Shown: piece after piece, positions 1-6,599 of the stretch
Numbering within the stretch: the first letter of the stretch is position 1
How the letters are laid out: the number at the start of each line of letters is the position of its first letter
Notes under the pieces: generated by a model
Databases searched by the model: none
What the model saw: the letters and a program-made list of their open reading frames with translations, nothing else
What the model was told of the DNA's origin: nothing
Assembly (NCBI GenBank): GCA_018665505.1
Contig: JABJCS010000134.1
Location: 1-9,528, forward strand
DNA: 9,528 nt
Origin: Alphaproteobacteria bacterium
Lineage (GTDB): Bacteria; Pseudomonadota; Alphaproteobacteria; UBA8366
Reading direction: 5' to 3'
Position numbers and translations under genes: made by a program

Positions 1-77
1 AGTGGCGTTTTAACAACAGTGACCCATCAGCCCAATTATCGCAGCTAAGGCAATGGGTTAGAACAAATATGGGCTAG
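1..77 (+). CDS. C-terminal end of a probable transposase (partial)
   Basis: The frame starting at base 3 is open from the window edge and reads W-R-F-N-N-S-D-P-S-A-Q-L followed by a short basic, amphipathic tail, stopping with TAG at 75-77. Only about 25 residues are visible. A W/F-R-F-N-N/R motif near the end of the protein resembles the C-termini of IS1595-type (ISXO2-like) transposases, and the stop codon falls within the terminal-repeat-like end at 74-94. Both points support a transposase, but the fragment is too short for a firm family call. The other two forward frames close within 50 bases. The gene body lies to the left of the window. Confidence 0.35.
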   Translation, partial: WRFNNSDPSAQLSQLRQWVRTNMG

Positions 78-94
78 TTATCTGGGACAGCCCC
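1..94 (+). mobile_element. Right end of an insertion sequence (IS1595-like, tentative)
   Basis: Bases 74-94 form a typical IS terminus: read inward on the - strand they begin GGGGCTGTCCCAGATAAC. This GGG-start, CTGTCCC-type end is common among IS1595-group and some IS5-group elements. A short open frame ends inside it at 75-77, as expected for a transposase that stops at the terminal repeat. The 8 bases just outside (95-102, TTATTCAT) would be the target duplication if the element is of the 8-bp-duplicating IS1595 type. The left end and its matching repeat lie outside the window, so family and completeness are inferred. Confidence 0.5.
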
Positions 95-224
95 TTATTC
101 ATTTAGGGTATCTTATCGAGCAAACACGCAATTTTCGAGAATTCCGTTGAACCCGATTGGCCGTTTCCGATCACAGGGCTACCTTGATGCGCGAATGGCC
201 GCCACGGAACTTGAGGAGAGCATC

Positions 225-1013
225 ATGGATTACAAAACAATCATTTTCGAGAAGCGCGACGGGGTCGCCTATATCACATTGAATCGCCCCGACGAGGCCA
301 ATGCCCTCGATCTGGCAACCGCGACGGAATTACACGAAGCGGCGCTCGACTGCGATCAGGATGCTGGTGTTCGAGCCATACTTATTACAGCCAACGGTAA
401 AATGTTTTGTGGCGGCGGCGACCTTAAATTCTTCCACGGATCGGACGGCAGCATTGAGAGTTTGCTGATGCAGGTCACGCTGCAGTTCCACCGCGCCATC
501 TCGCTTTTCAACCGCATGGATGCGCCGGTCGTCATGGCCATAAACGGCACCGCCGCTGGGGGTGGTTTCAGTTTCGCGATCTCTGGCGACATCATCTTCG
601 CCGCCGAATCCGCTAAGTTTATCTCCGCCTATACCGCGGCCGGTCTCTCTCCCGACGGCAGTTCGACCTATATGTTACCGCGCTATATCGGCCTGCGTCG
701 CGCCAAGGAATTGATGCTGACCAACCGGGTATTGAGCGCCGATGAGGCCCGGAGCTACGACCTCATCGACTATGTCGTACCGGACGCCGAACTGTTCGAG
801 GCTGCCGACAAACAAGCCCGCGCCTTCGCCAGCGGCCCGACAAAAGCATACGGCGCGGTCAAGCGCTTGCTTGACGGCAGCTTCAACGAAAGCCTGGAGA
901 CGCAAATGGAACTCGAATCGCGTTCGATCTCCAGTTTGGCCGCTGGGACCGATGGTTCGGAAGGCATCGGGGCTTTTGTCGAAAAACGGAAACCCGCGTT
1001 CAAGGGCGAGTAG
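225..1013 (+). CDS. Enoyl-CoA hydratase/isomerase family protein (crotonase fold)
   Basis: A 262-residue crotonase-superfamily protein, the usual length, acting on an acyl-CoA in the cytoplasm. I place the start at ATG 225 because GAGGAG sits about 7 bases upstream and the product then begins M-D-Y-K-T-I-I-F like family members; the in-frame TTG at 147 and ATG at 195 lack such a site. Both oxyanion-hole segments are visible: F-C-G-G-G-D-L (61-67) and N-G-T-A-A-G-G-G (107-114). By alignment from memory with rat crotonase, the two hydratase glutamates are replaced by Ser116 and Tyr136, while Asp144 in S-P-D-G-S-S-T-Y is kept, as in PaaG-type delta-isomerases. Isomerase or another acyl-CoA reaction is therefore more likely than simple hydration. 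It stands alone on its strand, with an IS end about 130 bases upstream of its start. Substrate unknown. Confidence 0.9.
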   Translation: MDYKTIIFEKRDGVAYITLNRPDEANALDLATATELHEAALDCDQDAGVRAILITANGKMFCGGGDLKFFHGSDGSIESLLMQVTLQFHRAISLFNRMDAPVVMAINGTAAGGGFSFAISGDIIFAAESAKFISAYTAAGLSPDGSSTYMLPRYIGLRRAKELMLTNRVLSADEARSYDLIDYVVPDAELFEAADKQARAFASGPTKAYGAVKRLLDGSFNESLETQMELESRSISSLAAGTDGSEGIGAFVEKRKPAFKGE

Positions 1014-1082
1014 GCTTCGCGCCCAGCCGGAAAATCTACCGGACCACGAACTTTGCGCGGCTTATGGTTAACATTTACAGAT

Positions 1083-1111
1083 TTGGCCAAACCGCATTAT
1101 TTGGCTATGAT
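1083..1111 (+). promoter_or_regulatory. Possible sigma-70-type promoter for the receiver-domain gene
   Basis: TTGGCC (1083-1088, 4 of 6 matches to TTGACA) is followed by a 17-base spacer and TATGAT (1106-1111, 5 of 6 matches to TATAAT). This would start transcription near 1118, about 30 bases before the ATG at 1150. The -35 lies inside a 10-base palindrome (1082-1091), and the -10 abuts another palindrome (1110-1122), so regulation is possible. Assigned by pattern only. Confidence 0.4.
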
Positions 1112-1122
1112 GATCAGATCAT
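1110..1122. repeat. 13-base palindrome between -10 and start (possible operator)
   Basis: ATGATC-A-GATCAT is a perfect 6-base inverted repeat around one central base, overlapping the end of the proposed -10 and the likely transcription start. A binding site for a dimeric regulator is plausible. It could also be chance in an AT-rich intergenic stretch. Confidence 0.3.
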
Positions 1123-1149
1123 ATAGACGGGCGGGGCGTACATTGGCCA

Positions 1150-2136
1150 ATGGCTGAGCCAGATTTCGGCGACATTGCGGTCGTGTTGGGGGACCCAAAG
1201 TCGGAAACAAGACGATTAATTCGCGGCGCGATGACGGCCTCCGGGTATCGCGACGTACGCGAGTGTCCGGACGTGAAGGAGCTCGAGAATAATCTCGCTT
1301 CCAGCGTACCGCCGGACTTAGTTATCACCGATACCAAGATGCCGGGCGGCGATATATTTAGCGTCATCACCCAACTCAGGCGCGGCGAAATTGGCGACAA
1401 TCCTTTCGTGCCGGTTATTATGCTGACCTGGGATGCCAATGCGGACATCATCCGCAAAGCGGCCGGATGCGGCGTCGATGATATTCTGGCCGCGCCCATC
1501 TCGCCTTCGGATCTATTCGGCCGAATCAAGGCACTGGTGGCGCGGCGCAAACCTTTTTTGGTCACGAGTGATTATATCGGCCCCGATCGACGCCGAGACG
1601 CCGGATGCGGCGGACCAGACGGTATTCCGCTTATCGATGTGCCGAACACTCTCCGTTCAAAAGCAATGGGCGAACCGATTAGCGTCGCCGATTTGAAGGA
1701 AGCTGTCAGCCAAGTCATGACGGAGATCAACGACCAACGATTGGTGCGGCACTCCTATCAGATTAATTTCTTGGTCGGCATGATTCTGCCGGCCTATCAG
1801 GAAGGTAAGGTCACCCCGGAAATCCGCGTGCATGTGACCCGATTGTCGGATGTCGCCGCCGAAGTCGAAGGGCGTATCGCAGGATCACGGTTCGAACATG
1901 TTGGTGAACTGAGCCGAACCATGAGTGGTGTCGCGCAATCCATCCGCGGCAATTGGCGTGAACCCAACCGTAAGGATGTGGAACTTCTGAAACCATTGTC
2001 GCAAGCCATCTTGGCCGGTTTCAATCCGGACAAGGATTCAAGCGATATGGCGGGTGAGATCAACTCAATGGTCTCAAAATTCTCCGGCAAGGTGAACGAA
2101 GAAGCCCGGCGGGAAATTGAAGACGCGGCTAAATAA
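1150..2136 (+). CDS. Response-regulator-like protein with degenerate receiver domain
   Basis: A 328-residue cytoplasmic protein. Residues about 8-131 form a CheY-like receiver: the phospho-acceptor is Asp61 (V-I-T-D-T-K-M-P-G), the conserved Thr is Thr93 (I-M-L-T-W-D-A) and an acidic residue is Asp15 (L-G-D-P). The first of the usual acidic pair is Gly14, and the conserved lysine before the K-P motif is Ala115 (L-A-A-P-I-S-P). A Y-I-G-P-D-R-R-R linker follows at 142-149, then a largely helical region (about 165-328) with no DNA-binding or output domain that I recognise. It probably acts by protein-protein interaction, or as a signalling adaptor, without direct DNA binding. No histidine kinase is adjacent. 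The ATG at 1150 has only a weak purine-rich stretch upstream. It converges on the PuuD-like gene with 11 bases between the stop codons. Confidence 0.8.
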   Translation: MAEPDFGDIAVVLGDPKSETRRLIRGAMTASGYRDVRECPDVKELENNLASSVPPDLVITDTKMPGGDIFSVITQLRRGEIGDNPFVPVIMLTWDANADIIRKAAGCGVDDILAAPISPSDLFGRIKALVARRKPFLVTSDYIGPDRRRDAGCGGPDGIPLIDVPNTLRSKAMGEPISVADLKEAVSQVMTEINDQRLVRHSYQINFLVGMILPAYQEGKVTPEIRVHVTRLSDVAAEVEGRIAGSRFEHVGELSRTMSGVAQSIRGNWREPNRKDVELLKPLSQAILAGFNPDKDSSDMAGEINSMVSKFSGKVNEEARREIEDAAK

Positions 2137-2147
2137 TAACTGACCAG

Positions 2148-2915
2148 TCAATTTCTCTTTTGATCCCTGACAGCTTCGCCGAATGCTCGAAACAGCGCGC
2201 GGTTGATCGGATTTGTCTGTGGATCGTGCTCGGCGTGCCATTGCACACCCAAGGCGAAACCCGCCGCATCCGCAATTCGGACGGCCTCGATCGTGCCGTC
2301 TTCCGCTAATCCCTCCACTATGATGCGCTCGCCCGGCTTCGTTATGGCTTGCCCATGAAGCGAGTTAACGCGGATTGTCTCACATCCTAAAATCTGGGCA
2401 AAAACACCGTCACTGGTCAGACGAACTTCATGACGGTCCAAAAAGACGACCTTAGGGTCGGGATGGAAATCTCCATTCTCTAACCTCGGCGCACGGTGGT
2501 TCATTCGGCCCGGCAAATCACGAATCTCCGGATGGAGCGTACTTCCAAAGGCAACACCCATCTCCTGGATGCCGCGGCAAATTCCAAAAATGGGAACCCC
2601 TTTCGCAACACAGGCTTTCGTGACCTCCAACGCCACCGCATCCCGGTCCTGATCGTAAGGCTCGTGGCTCACGTGCGGTTCAACGTCGAAATGCGAGGGG
2701 TGAACATTCGCCCGCCCCCCGGTGAGCATGACGCCGTCGACGCAGTCCAGTAAAGAGCCGACATCTGTTATGTCCGGCGCACCAGCAAAAATAATGGGCA
2801 TGGCATCGGCAACTTCAGACACCGCGCGTAGATTCCGTTCTCCGACTCGTTGCACGGGACGGCGTTCATTGATGAGAAATCTGGATCCGATGATCCCGAC
2901 AACAGGCTTTGACAT
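2148..2915 (-). CDS. Gamma-glutamyl-gamma-aminobutyrate hydrolase-like (peptidase C26, class I GATase fold)
   Basis: At 255 residues it nearly matches E. coli PuuD (254). The class I glutamine-amidotransferase triad is present: nucleophile Cys113 in G-I-C-R-G-I-Q-E, and His227/Glu229 in V-Q-W-H-A-E-H-D. The upstream oxyanion region is D-G-V-M-L-T-G-G-R-A-N-V-H-P (60-73). Family members hydrolyse gamma-glutamyl amides, for example gamma-glutamyl-GABA to glutamate and GABA in putrescine breakdown. The next gene upstream on the same strand is a PuuB-type FAD oxidoreductase, ending 110 bases before this start, which supports a gamma-glutamylated amine pathway. No PuuA-like ligase is visible, so the exact substrate is inferred. 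No clear ribosome binding site precedes the ATG. Confidence 0.85.
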   Translation of the reverse strand: MSKPVVGIIGSRFLINERRPVQRVGERNLRAVSEVADAMPIIFAGAPDITDVGSLLDCVDGVMLTGGRANVHPSHFDVEPHVSHEPYDQDRDAVALEVTKACVAKGVPIFGICRGIQEMGVAFGSTLHPEIRDLPGRMNHRAPRLENGDFHPDPKVVFLDRHEVRLTSDGVFAQILGCETIRVNSLHGQAITKPGERIIVEGLAEDGTIEAVRIADAAGFALGVQWHAEHDPQTNPINRALFRAFGEAVRDQKRN

Positions 2916-3025
2916 CGATTGGATTGCGTTTCTTTTGCTAAGGAAGTTTCAGAGTTGGAAATGGGTACATCTGTTTACGCGACGATTCGATGCAAAAACA
3001 GCCTTAGACGTCGGAATCTGATTTC

Positions 3026-4309
3026 CTACATTCCCATCCGATCCTTCATTCCATACCAGAAATACACCATCGGCAGGAACCATGGCCGCCCAAAGTAGAG
3101 GGGCTTGGTGACGAAATCATCCGCTGCGAACGCTGTCTCGGCCTCCGCATTGCCGGCAATGGAATGCGCCGCCTTCATGCCGAGCCAACGCGCCCACACG
3201 ACGCCGGAGCCGCAAAAACCAGTTGCGTAATGGACGCCTTCGTTGACCACGAGCTTCGGCATATAATCGAATGTGAACCCCGTGTAGCCCCACCAAGAGT
3301 GGGTCAGGCCGACATCCTTCAATTCCGGAAAGATTTCGACTAGAACCTTTTTTAAATGCTGGGATTTCTTGACTGAATCGTCGGTGATCGTGCCCGCCTT
3401 GCCGCCGAAAACGATGCGTGTGCCATCCGGCGAAGGACGGAAATAATTATAGAGATTGCGGCTCTCGCCGAGCATCCGCTTCTTCGGCATCAAACGATCC
3501 ATGACTTCAGGGGAAAGCGTCTCTGTAGCGATGATTTGGCTTGGGATTGGAATGACGCGGCGTTGTAGCCAAGGGGTCGCTTTACCCGTATAGCCGTTGG
3601 TCGCCACGACGACGTTTCGCGCCCGGATCGTACCCCGGCTGGTACGCACCTCAAAACGATCACCATCGCGTTGGATGCCGGTTACCTCGGTCCGGTTTTG
3701 CACATCGACCCCTGCTTCCAGAACACGTTCCAACATACCTTGATGCAGTTTGCCGGGATGGACGCCGTGGATATCCGGGCGAATCTGTCCACCGAAATAG
3801 AGGTCGCTGCCGATCTCGTCATGTTGTTCGGCTTTTGGCACCATATAAGCGCCGGTATCCAGATGCTTGTTCAGGAATTCCGCCTCACGGGCCATACTTT
3901 CGTAATGCTTCGGGCGATTGGCGCCGGTCCAGCGGCCGACTTCTTGGTAGTCGCATTCGATGTTTTCCTGTTCGACGAAGCGTTTCAGGTCTTCGCGCGC
4001 GGCATCGCCTTCGCCATAGATCGTCTTCGCACGTTCCACCCCATAGGTCTTCACCATGGTGCTGAACGTCATGTGCAGATTACCGCTGGCAATACCGCCG
4101 TTGCGACTAGACGCCCCCTCGCCGGGGCGGTCCTTTTCCAACACAGTGACTTTCCGCCCGGCTCGCGCCAACACAAGGGCCGCGCTCGATCCGGCAAACC
4201 CGGAACCGACGATTGCCACGTCTGTCTCCGTCGGCAGCGGCCTCTCTTCGAGTTCACGGCGCGGCGCCGCCTCCCACCAAAAAGGATCGAGATCGAGATT
4301 TTGACTCAT
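3026..4309 (-). CDS. FAD-dependent oxidoreductase, DAO family (PuuB/OrdL-like)
   Basis: A 427-residue flavoprotein. I choose the ATG at 4309 because AAGGAG lies about 8 bases upstream and the product starts M-S-Q-N-L-D-L-D-P-F-W-W, a usual beginning for the family; a longer in-frame reading to 4477 would overlap the upstream gene. The FAD-binding Rossmann motif is V-A-I-V-G-S-G-F-A-G (31-40) with Glu58 closing it. S-S-R-N-G-G (67-72), V-V-V-A-T-N-G-Y (233-240) and a C-terminal G-F-C-G-S-G segment (364-369) are typical of DAO-fold amine and amino-acid oxidases. It probably oxidises a secondary amine or gamma-glutamyl amine. It lies 139 bases downstream of the luciferase-like gene and 110 upstream of the PuuD-like gene, same strand; a shared transcript is possible. 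No covalent-FAD site is obvious. Confidence 0.85.
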   Translation of the reverse strand: MSQNLDLDPFWWEAAPRRELEERPLPTETDVAIVGSGFAGSSAALVLARAGRKVTVLEKDRPGEGASSRNGGIASGNLHMTFSTMVKTYGVERAKTIYGEGDAAREDLKRFVEQENIECDYQEVGRWTGANRPKHYESMAREAEFLNKHLDTGAYMVPKAEQHDEIGSDLYFGGQIRPDIHGVHPGKLHQGMLERVLEAGVDVQNRTEVTGIQRDGDRFEVRTSRGTIRARNVVVATNGYTGKATPWLQRRVIPIPSQIIATETLSPEVMDRLMPKKRMLGESRNLYNYFRPSPDGTRIVFGGKAGTITDDSVKKSQHLKKVLVEIFPELKDVGLTHSWWGYTGFTFDYMPKLVVNEGVHYATGFCGSGVVWARWLGMKAAHSIAGNAEAETAFAADDFVTKPLYFGRPWFLPMVYFWYGMKDRMGM

Positions 4310-4408
4310 TTCTGAACTCCTTCGCGCGAAAAATCTGCCTGGCTCAAGCATAACCAAGACATACGATGGTTCCCAGCCACCGTTGAGACATACTCCCTCC
4401 CTCAGACT

Positions 4409-4437
4409 AGCGGTGGCTTTCGAGCCGCCGCTTTTTT
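4409..4437 (+). terminator. GC-rich hairpin with T tract (intrinsic-terminator-like)
   Basis: The arms AGCGGTGGC (4409-4417) and GCCGCCGCT (4424-4432) pair over 9 positions with one G-T wobble and a 6-base loop, followed by six T (4432-4437). It reads as an intrinsic terminator only on the + strand, whereas both flanking genes are on the - strand. In a - strand transcript the same hairpin would follow the luciferase-like stop at 4449, with an A tract before it and no U tract after it. It may block antisense transcription or stabilise the upstream mRNA 3' end. Confidence 0.5.
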
Positions 4438-4448
4438 CTGTCGCTACG

Positions 4449-5552
4449 TTAATAGCGCGGGTCGGTGGTCTCGGCATGTTGGCTCAAACGCGGCATCACG
4501 TCTTCGGCAAGACGGCGCATGGAACCTCGCCATAAATCCTTGTCGTCCCAATCGTGCCCGGTCATGAGTAAAGTGCCGAAAGGTCCGACCTCTTCGCGAT
4601 AGGCAATCAAACGATCCAAGACTGTGTCCGCATCCCCGGCGATCACTTGATCTTCCAGCGCTTCATTCACCCGCGCGGCAACGAACTCTTCCCGCTCCTG
4701 CACGGTCGCGTCCATCATATTGCGCTTGGCCTCGAGGGTCCGAAGATAGTGGAAATAATGCCTGAATCCACCTTCCGCTTGGGCCACGTATTCGTCTGCT
4801 TGCGCATTGCTCTCCGCCACCAACACGCTGCGGCCCGCACGCCAATTCTCGGGATCGGGCCGCTTGCCGAGAAGCTCCCGCTGATTGCAGTAATCCTCCC
4901 ACTGGCTCTTGATGAAACCGGAAGGTACGAAATTCCCGGATATCGGAATCCAGTCGCGTTCCGCCAAGAGTTTCGAGGCACCTGATTGCTGGCTCCGCAT
5001 TGCATAGGCGATCGGCGGTTTCGGTTGCTGCAAAGGCTTCGGCATGCGCCCGACGCCCACACCATCCTCGATGAAATCCTTCAAAGTGACATTCCAGAAA
5101 TCGCCCTTGAATTCTATCGGCGCGTCCTGGGTCCAGAGCATTTCCATGATGTCGACACATTCCACCATCATCTCGTAGGAGCGGTCTCGGTCGACCCCGA
5201 AGATTTCGGAATCGCTAATCAACCCCCCGGGCCCGATACCGACCAATGTCCGTCCACCACTGAGCTGATCAAACATGGCGATCTGCATGCCGAGTTTGAC
5301 CGGGTGATGGTACGAGAGATTGAGGACCGCGGTGCCGAACTTGATGTTCTTGGTCTGATGAATCACGGTCGCCAAAAACAGATAGGGATCAGTGATCGGC
5401 TCGGAGACGGAGGTTTGATGTTCACCGATCCAGGCTTCACTAAAACCGAGTTGGTCGGCTAGAATCACCGCTTCCCGATTCTCCTCCATGACTTCCCGAT
5501 ATACCCGCTCCTTGGGATGTAACGGCATCGCGAAATATCCGAGATGAACCAC
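4449..5552 (-). CDS. LLM-class flavin-dependent oxidoreductase (luciferase-like monooxygenase)
   Basis: A 367-residue TIM-barrel flavin monooxygenase of the bacterial luciferase-like family, which uses reduced FMN supplied by a separate reductase. Visible family segments are G-F-S-E-A-W-I-G-E-H-Q (36-46), the strand T-A-V-L-N-L-S-Y-H-H-P (74-84) and F-D-Q-L-S-G-G-R-T-L-V-G-I-G-P-G-G (94-110), plus a G-D-A-D-T-V segment near the C-terminus. The start is GTG at 5552 with GGAG about 9 bases upstream; no earlier start fits as well. It is the first gene of a leftward set with the FAD oxidoreductase and PuuD-like gene. Upstream it diverges from the AT-rich tcmP cassette, and I cannot pick a convincing promoter for it. 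The substrate is unknown; the family covers alkanes, terpenes, sulfonates and others. Confidence 0.85.
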   Translation of the reverse strand: MVHLGYFAMPLHPKERVYREVMEENREAVILADQLGFSEAWIGEHQTSVSEPITDPYLFLATVIHQTKNIKFGTAVLNLSYHHPVKLGMQIAMFDQLSGGRTLVGIGPGGLISDSEIFGVDRDRSYEMMVECVDIMEMLWTQDAPIEFKGDFWNVTLKDFIEDGVGVGRMPKPLQQPKPPIAYAMRSQQSGASKLLAERDWIPISGNFVPSGFIKSQWEDYCNQRELLGKRPDPENWRAGRSVLVAESNAQADEYVAQAEGGFRHYFHYLRTLEAKRNMMDATVQEREEFVAARVNEALEDQVIAGDADTVLDRLIAYREEVGPFGTLLMTGHDWDDKDLWRGSMRRLAEDVMPRLSQHAETTDPRY

Positions 5553-5660
5553 GATCTAATGCTCCGTGACGACAGTTTGATGAGTAAAAGTAGGCCAGCA
5601 TTGTCTCTAAACCATCGGTCGAAGTTTGCTTTAACAAAATAGTATAAAAAATTCCTAAAC

Positions 5661-5689
5661 TTTACATTGAACTAAGAAGGAGATAAATT
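5661..5689 (+). promoter_or_regulatory. Possible promoter of the tcmP cassette
   Basis: TTTACA (5661-5666) and TAAATT (5684-5689) are separated by 17 bases, matching the -35 and -10 consensus at 5 and 4 of 6 positions. The stretch is very AT-rich, so near-matches arise easily (TATAAA at 5643-5648 is another). This one leaves a leader of about 20 bases before the tcmP ribosome binding site. Confidence 0.3.
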
Positions 5690-5714
5690 TTTAAGAACAT
5701 AATAGGAACAAATA

Positions 5715-6587
5715 ATGAGTGGACACCGATTTGGCGGATCGTGGACAGAAGAAAAATTGAAGAGTGTTGGAAGTTACCTGTCACGATATACAACAGCACT
5801 GAAATACCAATCTTTCGAGTTGGTATATTTCGACGCATTTGCTGGGACAGGTGATCGAGAAGAGGATCCGAAAATTTTTCCGCTATTCAATGATGATCAA
5901 GAATGGCTCAAAGGAGAAGGAATCTTTAAAGGTTCGGCACGGATCTCGCTGGAAACAGAGCCTGCATTCGACAGGTTTATCTTTGTCGAAAAGAGCAAAC
6001 GCAAATTTGATCAATTAAAAAAATTGGCCGCTGAATTTCCTAACAAATCAGATCACATTCAATTTGTCCGTAATGATGCGAACTCCGCAATAGAGGAATT
6101 TTGCCGAACTACAAATTGGCGACGTACACGCGCGGTCATGTTTCTTGATCCTTATGGCATGCAGGTGGATTGGAAAACGATCCAAATGATCGCCGCCACC
6201 AAATCTATAGACCTTTGGTATCTAGTTCCGGCAATGATCGGAATTGCGCGTCTATTAAAGAACGACGGCAACATTCCGGAGCCTTGGGAAGATCGCTTGG
6301 ATCGTAACCTAGGTACAACGAGTTGGCGGGAAGCGTTTTTCGTTGAAGAGACGGAAAAGAATTTATTTGGCGAAATGTCTTCCCATGTATCGAAGACCGC
6401 TGATGTCGGAAGTATAGAGAAATTTATTTTCGAACGTTTATCGTCGGAATTTGAAGCCGCTGCCGAACACGGTCTCCCTCTGAGAAATTCAAGGAACCAA
6501 TGCATGTATCTGTTAATGTTTGCATGCGGTAACAAACGTGGTGCTAGAGTTGCTCTACCTATCGCACGGCATATTCTTGGATATTGA
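5715..6587 (+). CDS. tcmP: Three-Cys-motif partner protein TcmP
   Basis: A 290-residue protein with the family's signature N-terminus, H-R-F-G-G-S-W-T-E-E-K-L (4-15), and location directly before a DUF5131 three-Cys protein, which is what the family is named for. Start ATG 5715 has AGGAA 6 bases upstream. I also see methyltransferase-like motifs: Y-F-D-A-F-A-G-T-G (38-46) like motif I, F-I-F-V-E-K-S (88-94) with an acidic Glu92 like motif II, R-N-D-A-N (119-123) like motif III, and F-L-D-P-Y-G (143-148) like motif IV. They suggest a Rossmann methyltransferase-like fold; this is inference, and the cellular role is unknown. No membrane segment or signal peptide is visible. It is much AT-richer than the flanking genes, consistent with transfer. 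Twelve bases separate it from the partner gene, so they are almost certainly co-transcribed. Confidence 0.85.
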   Translation: MSGHRFGGSWTEEKLKSVGSYLSRYTTALKYQSFELVYFDAFAGTGDREEDPKIFPLFNDDQEWLKGEGIFKGSARISLETEPAFDRFIFVEKSKRKFDQLKKLAAEFPNKSDHIQFVRNDANSAIEEFCRTTNWRRTRAVMFLDPYGMQVDWKTIQMIAATKSIDLWYLVPAMIGIARLLKNDGNIPEPWEDRLDRNLGTTSWREAFFVEETEKNLFGEMSSHVSKTADVGSIEKFIFERLSSEFEAAAEHGLPLRNSRNQCMYLLMFACGNKRGARVALPIARHILGY

Positions 6588-6599
6588 TCGGAGGGATCA

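Noticed and set aside
147..224. Longer start (TTG 147 or ATG 195) for the crotonase-family gene
   Set aside because: Neither has a convincing ribosome binding site, while ATG 225 has GAGGAG and matches the usual family N-terminus.
3671..4315. A 214-residue open frame on the + strand opposite the FAD oxidoreductase
   Set aside because: It is an antisense shadow of a clearly recognised gene in GC-rich DNA, its product resembles no family I know, and it has no ribosome binding site.
4310..4448. Possible riboswitch in the leader of the FAD oxidoreductase gene
   Set aside because: Apart from the hairpin at 4409-4432, I found no match to the conserved core of the glycine, SAM or guanidine riboswitches as I remember them.
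4310..4477. Extension of the FAD oxidoreductase by 56 residues to an upstream ATG at 4477
   Set aside because: It would overlap the luciferase-like gene and cross the hairpin. The extra residues look non-coding, and the ATG at 4309 has a good ribosome binding site.
5674..5690. A strong AAGGAGAT ribosome-binding-like site 33 bases before tcmP, similar to phage leader sequences
   Set aside because: No ATG, GTG or TTG lies at a usable distance downstream, so it does not start a leader peptide. Probably chance in an A/G-rich leader.
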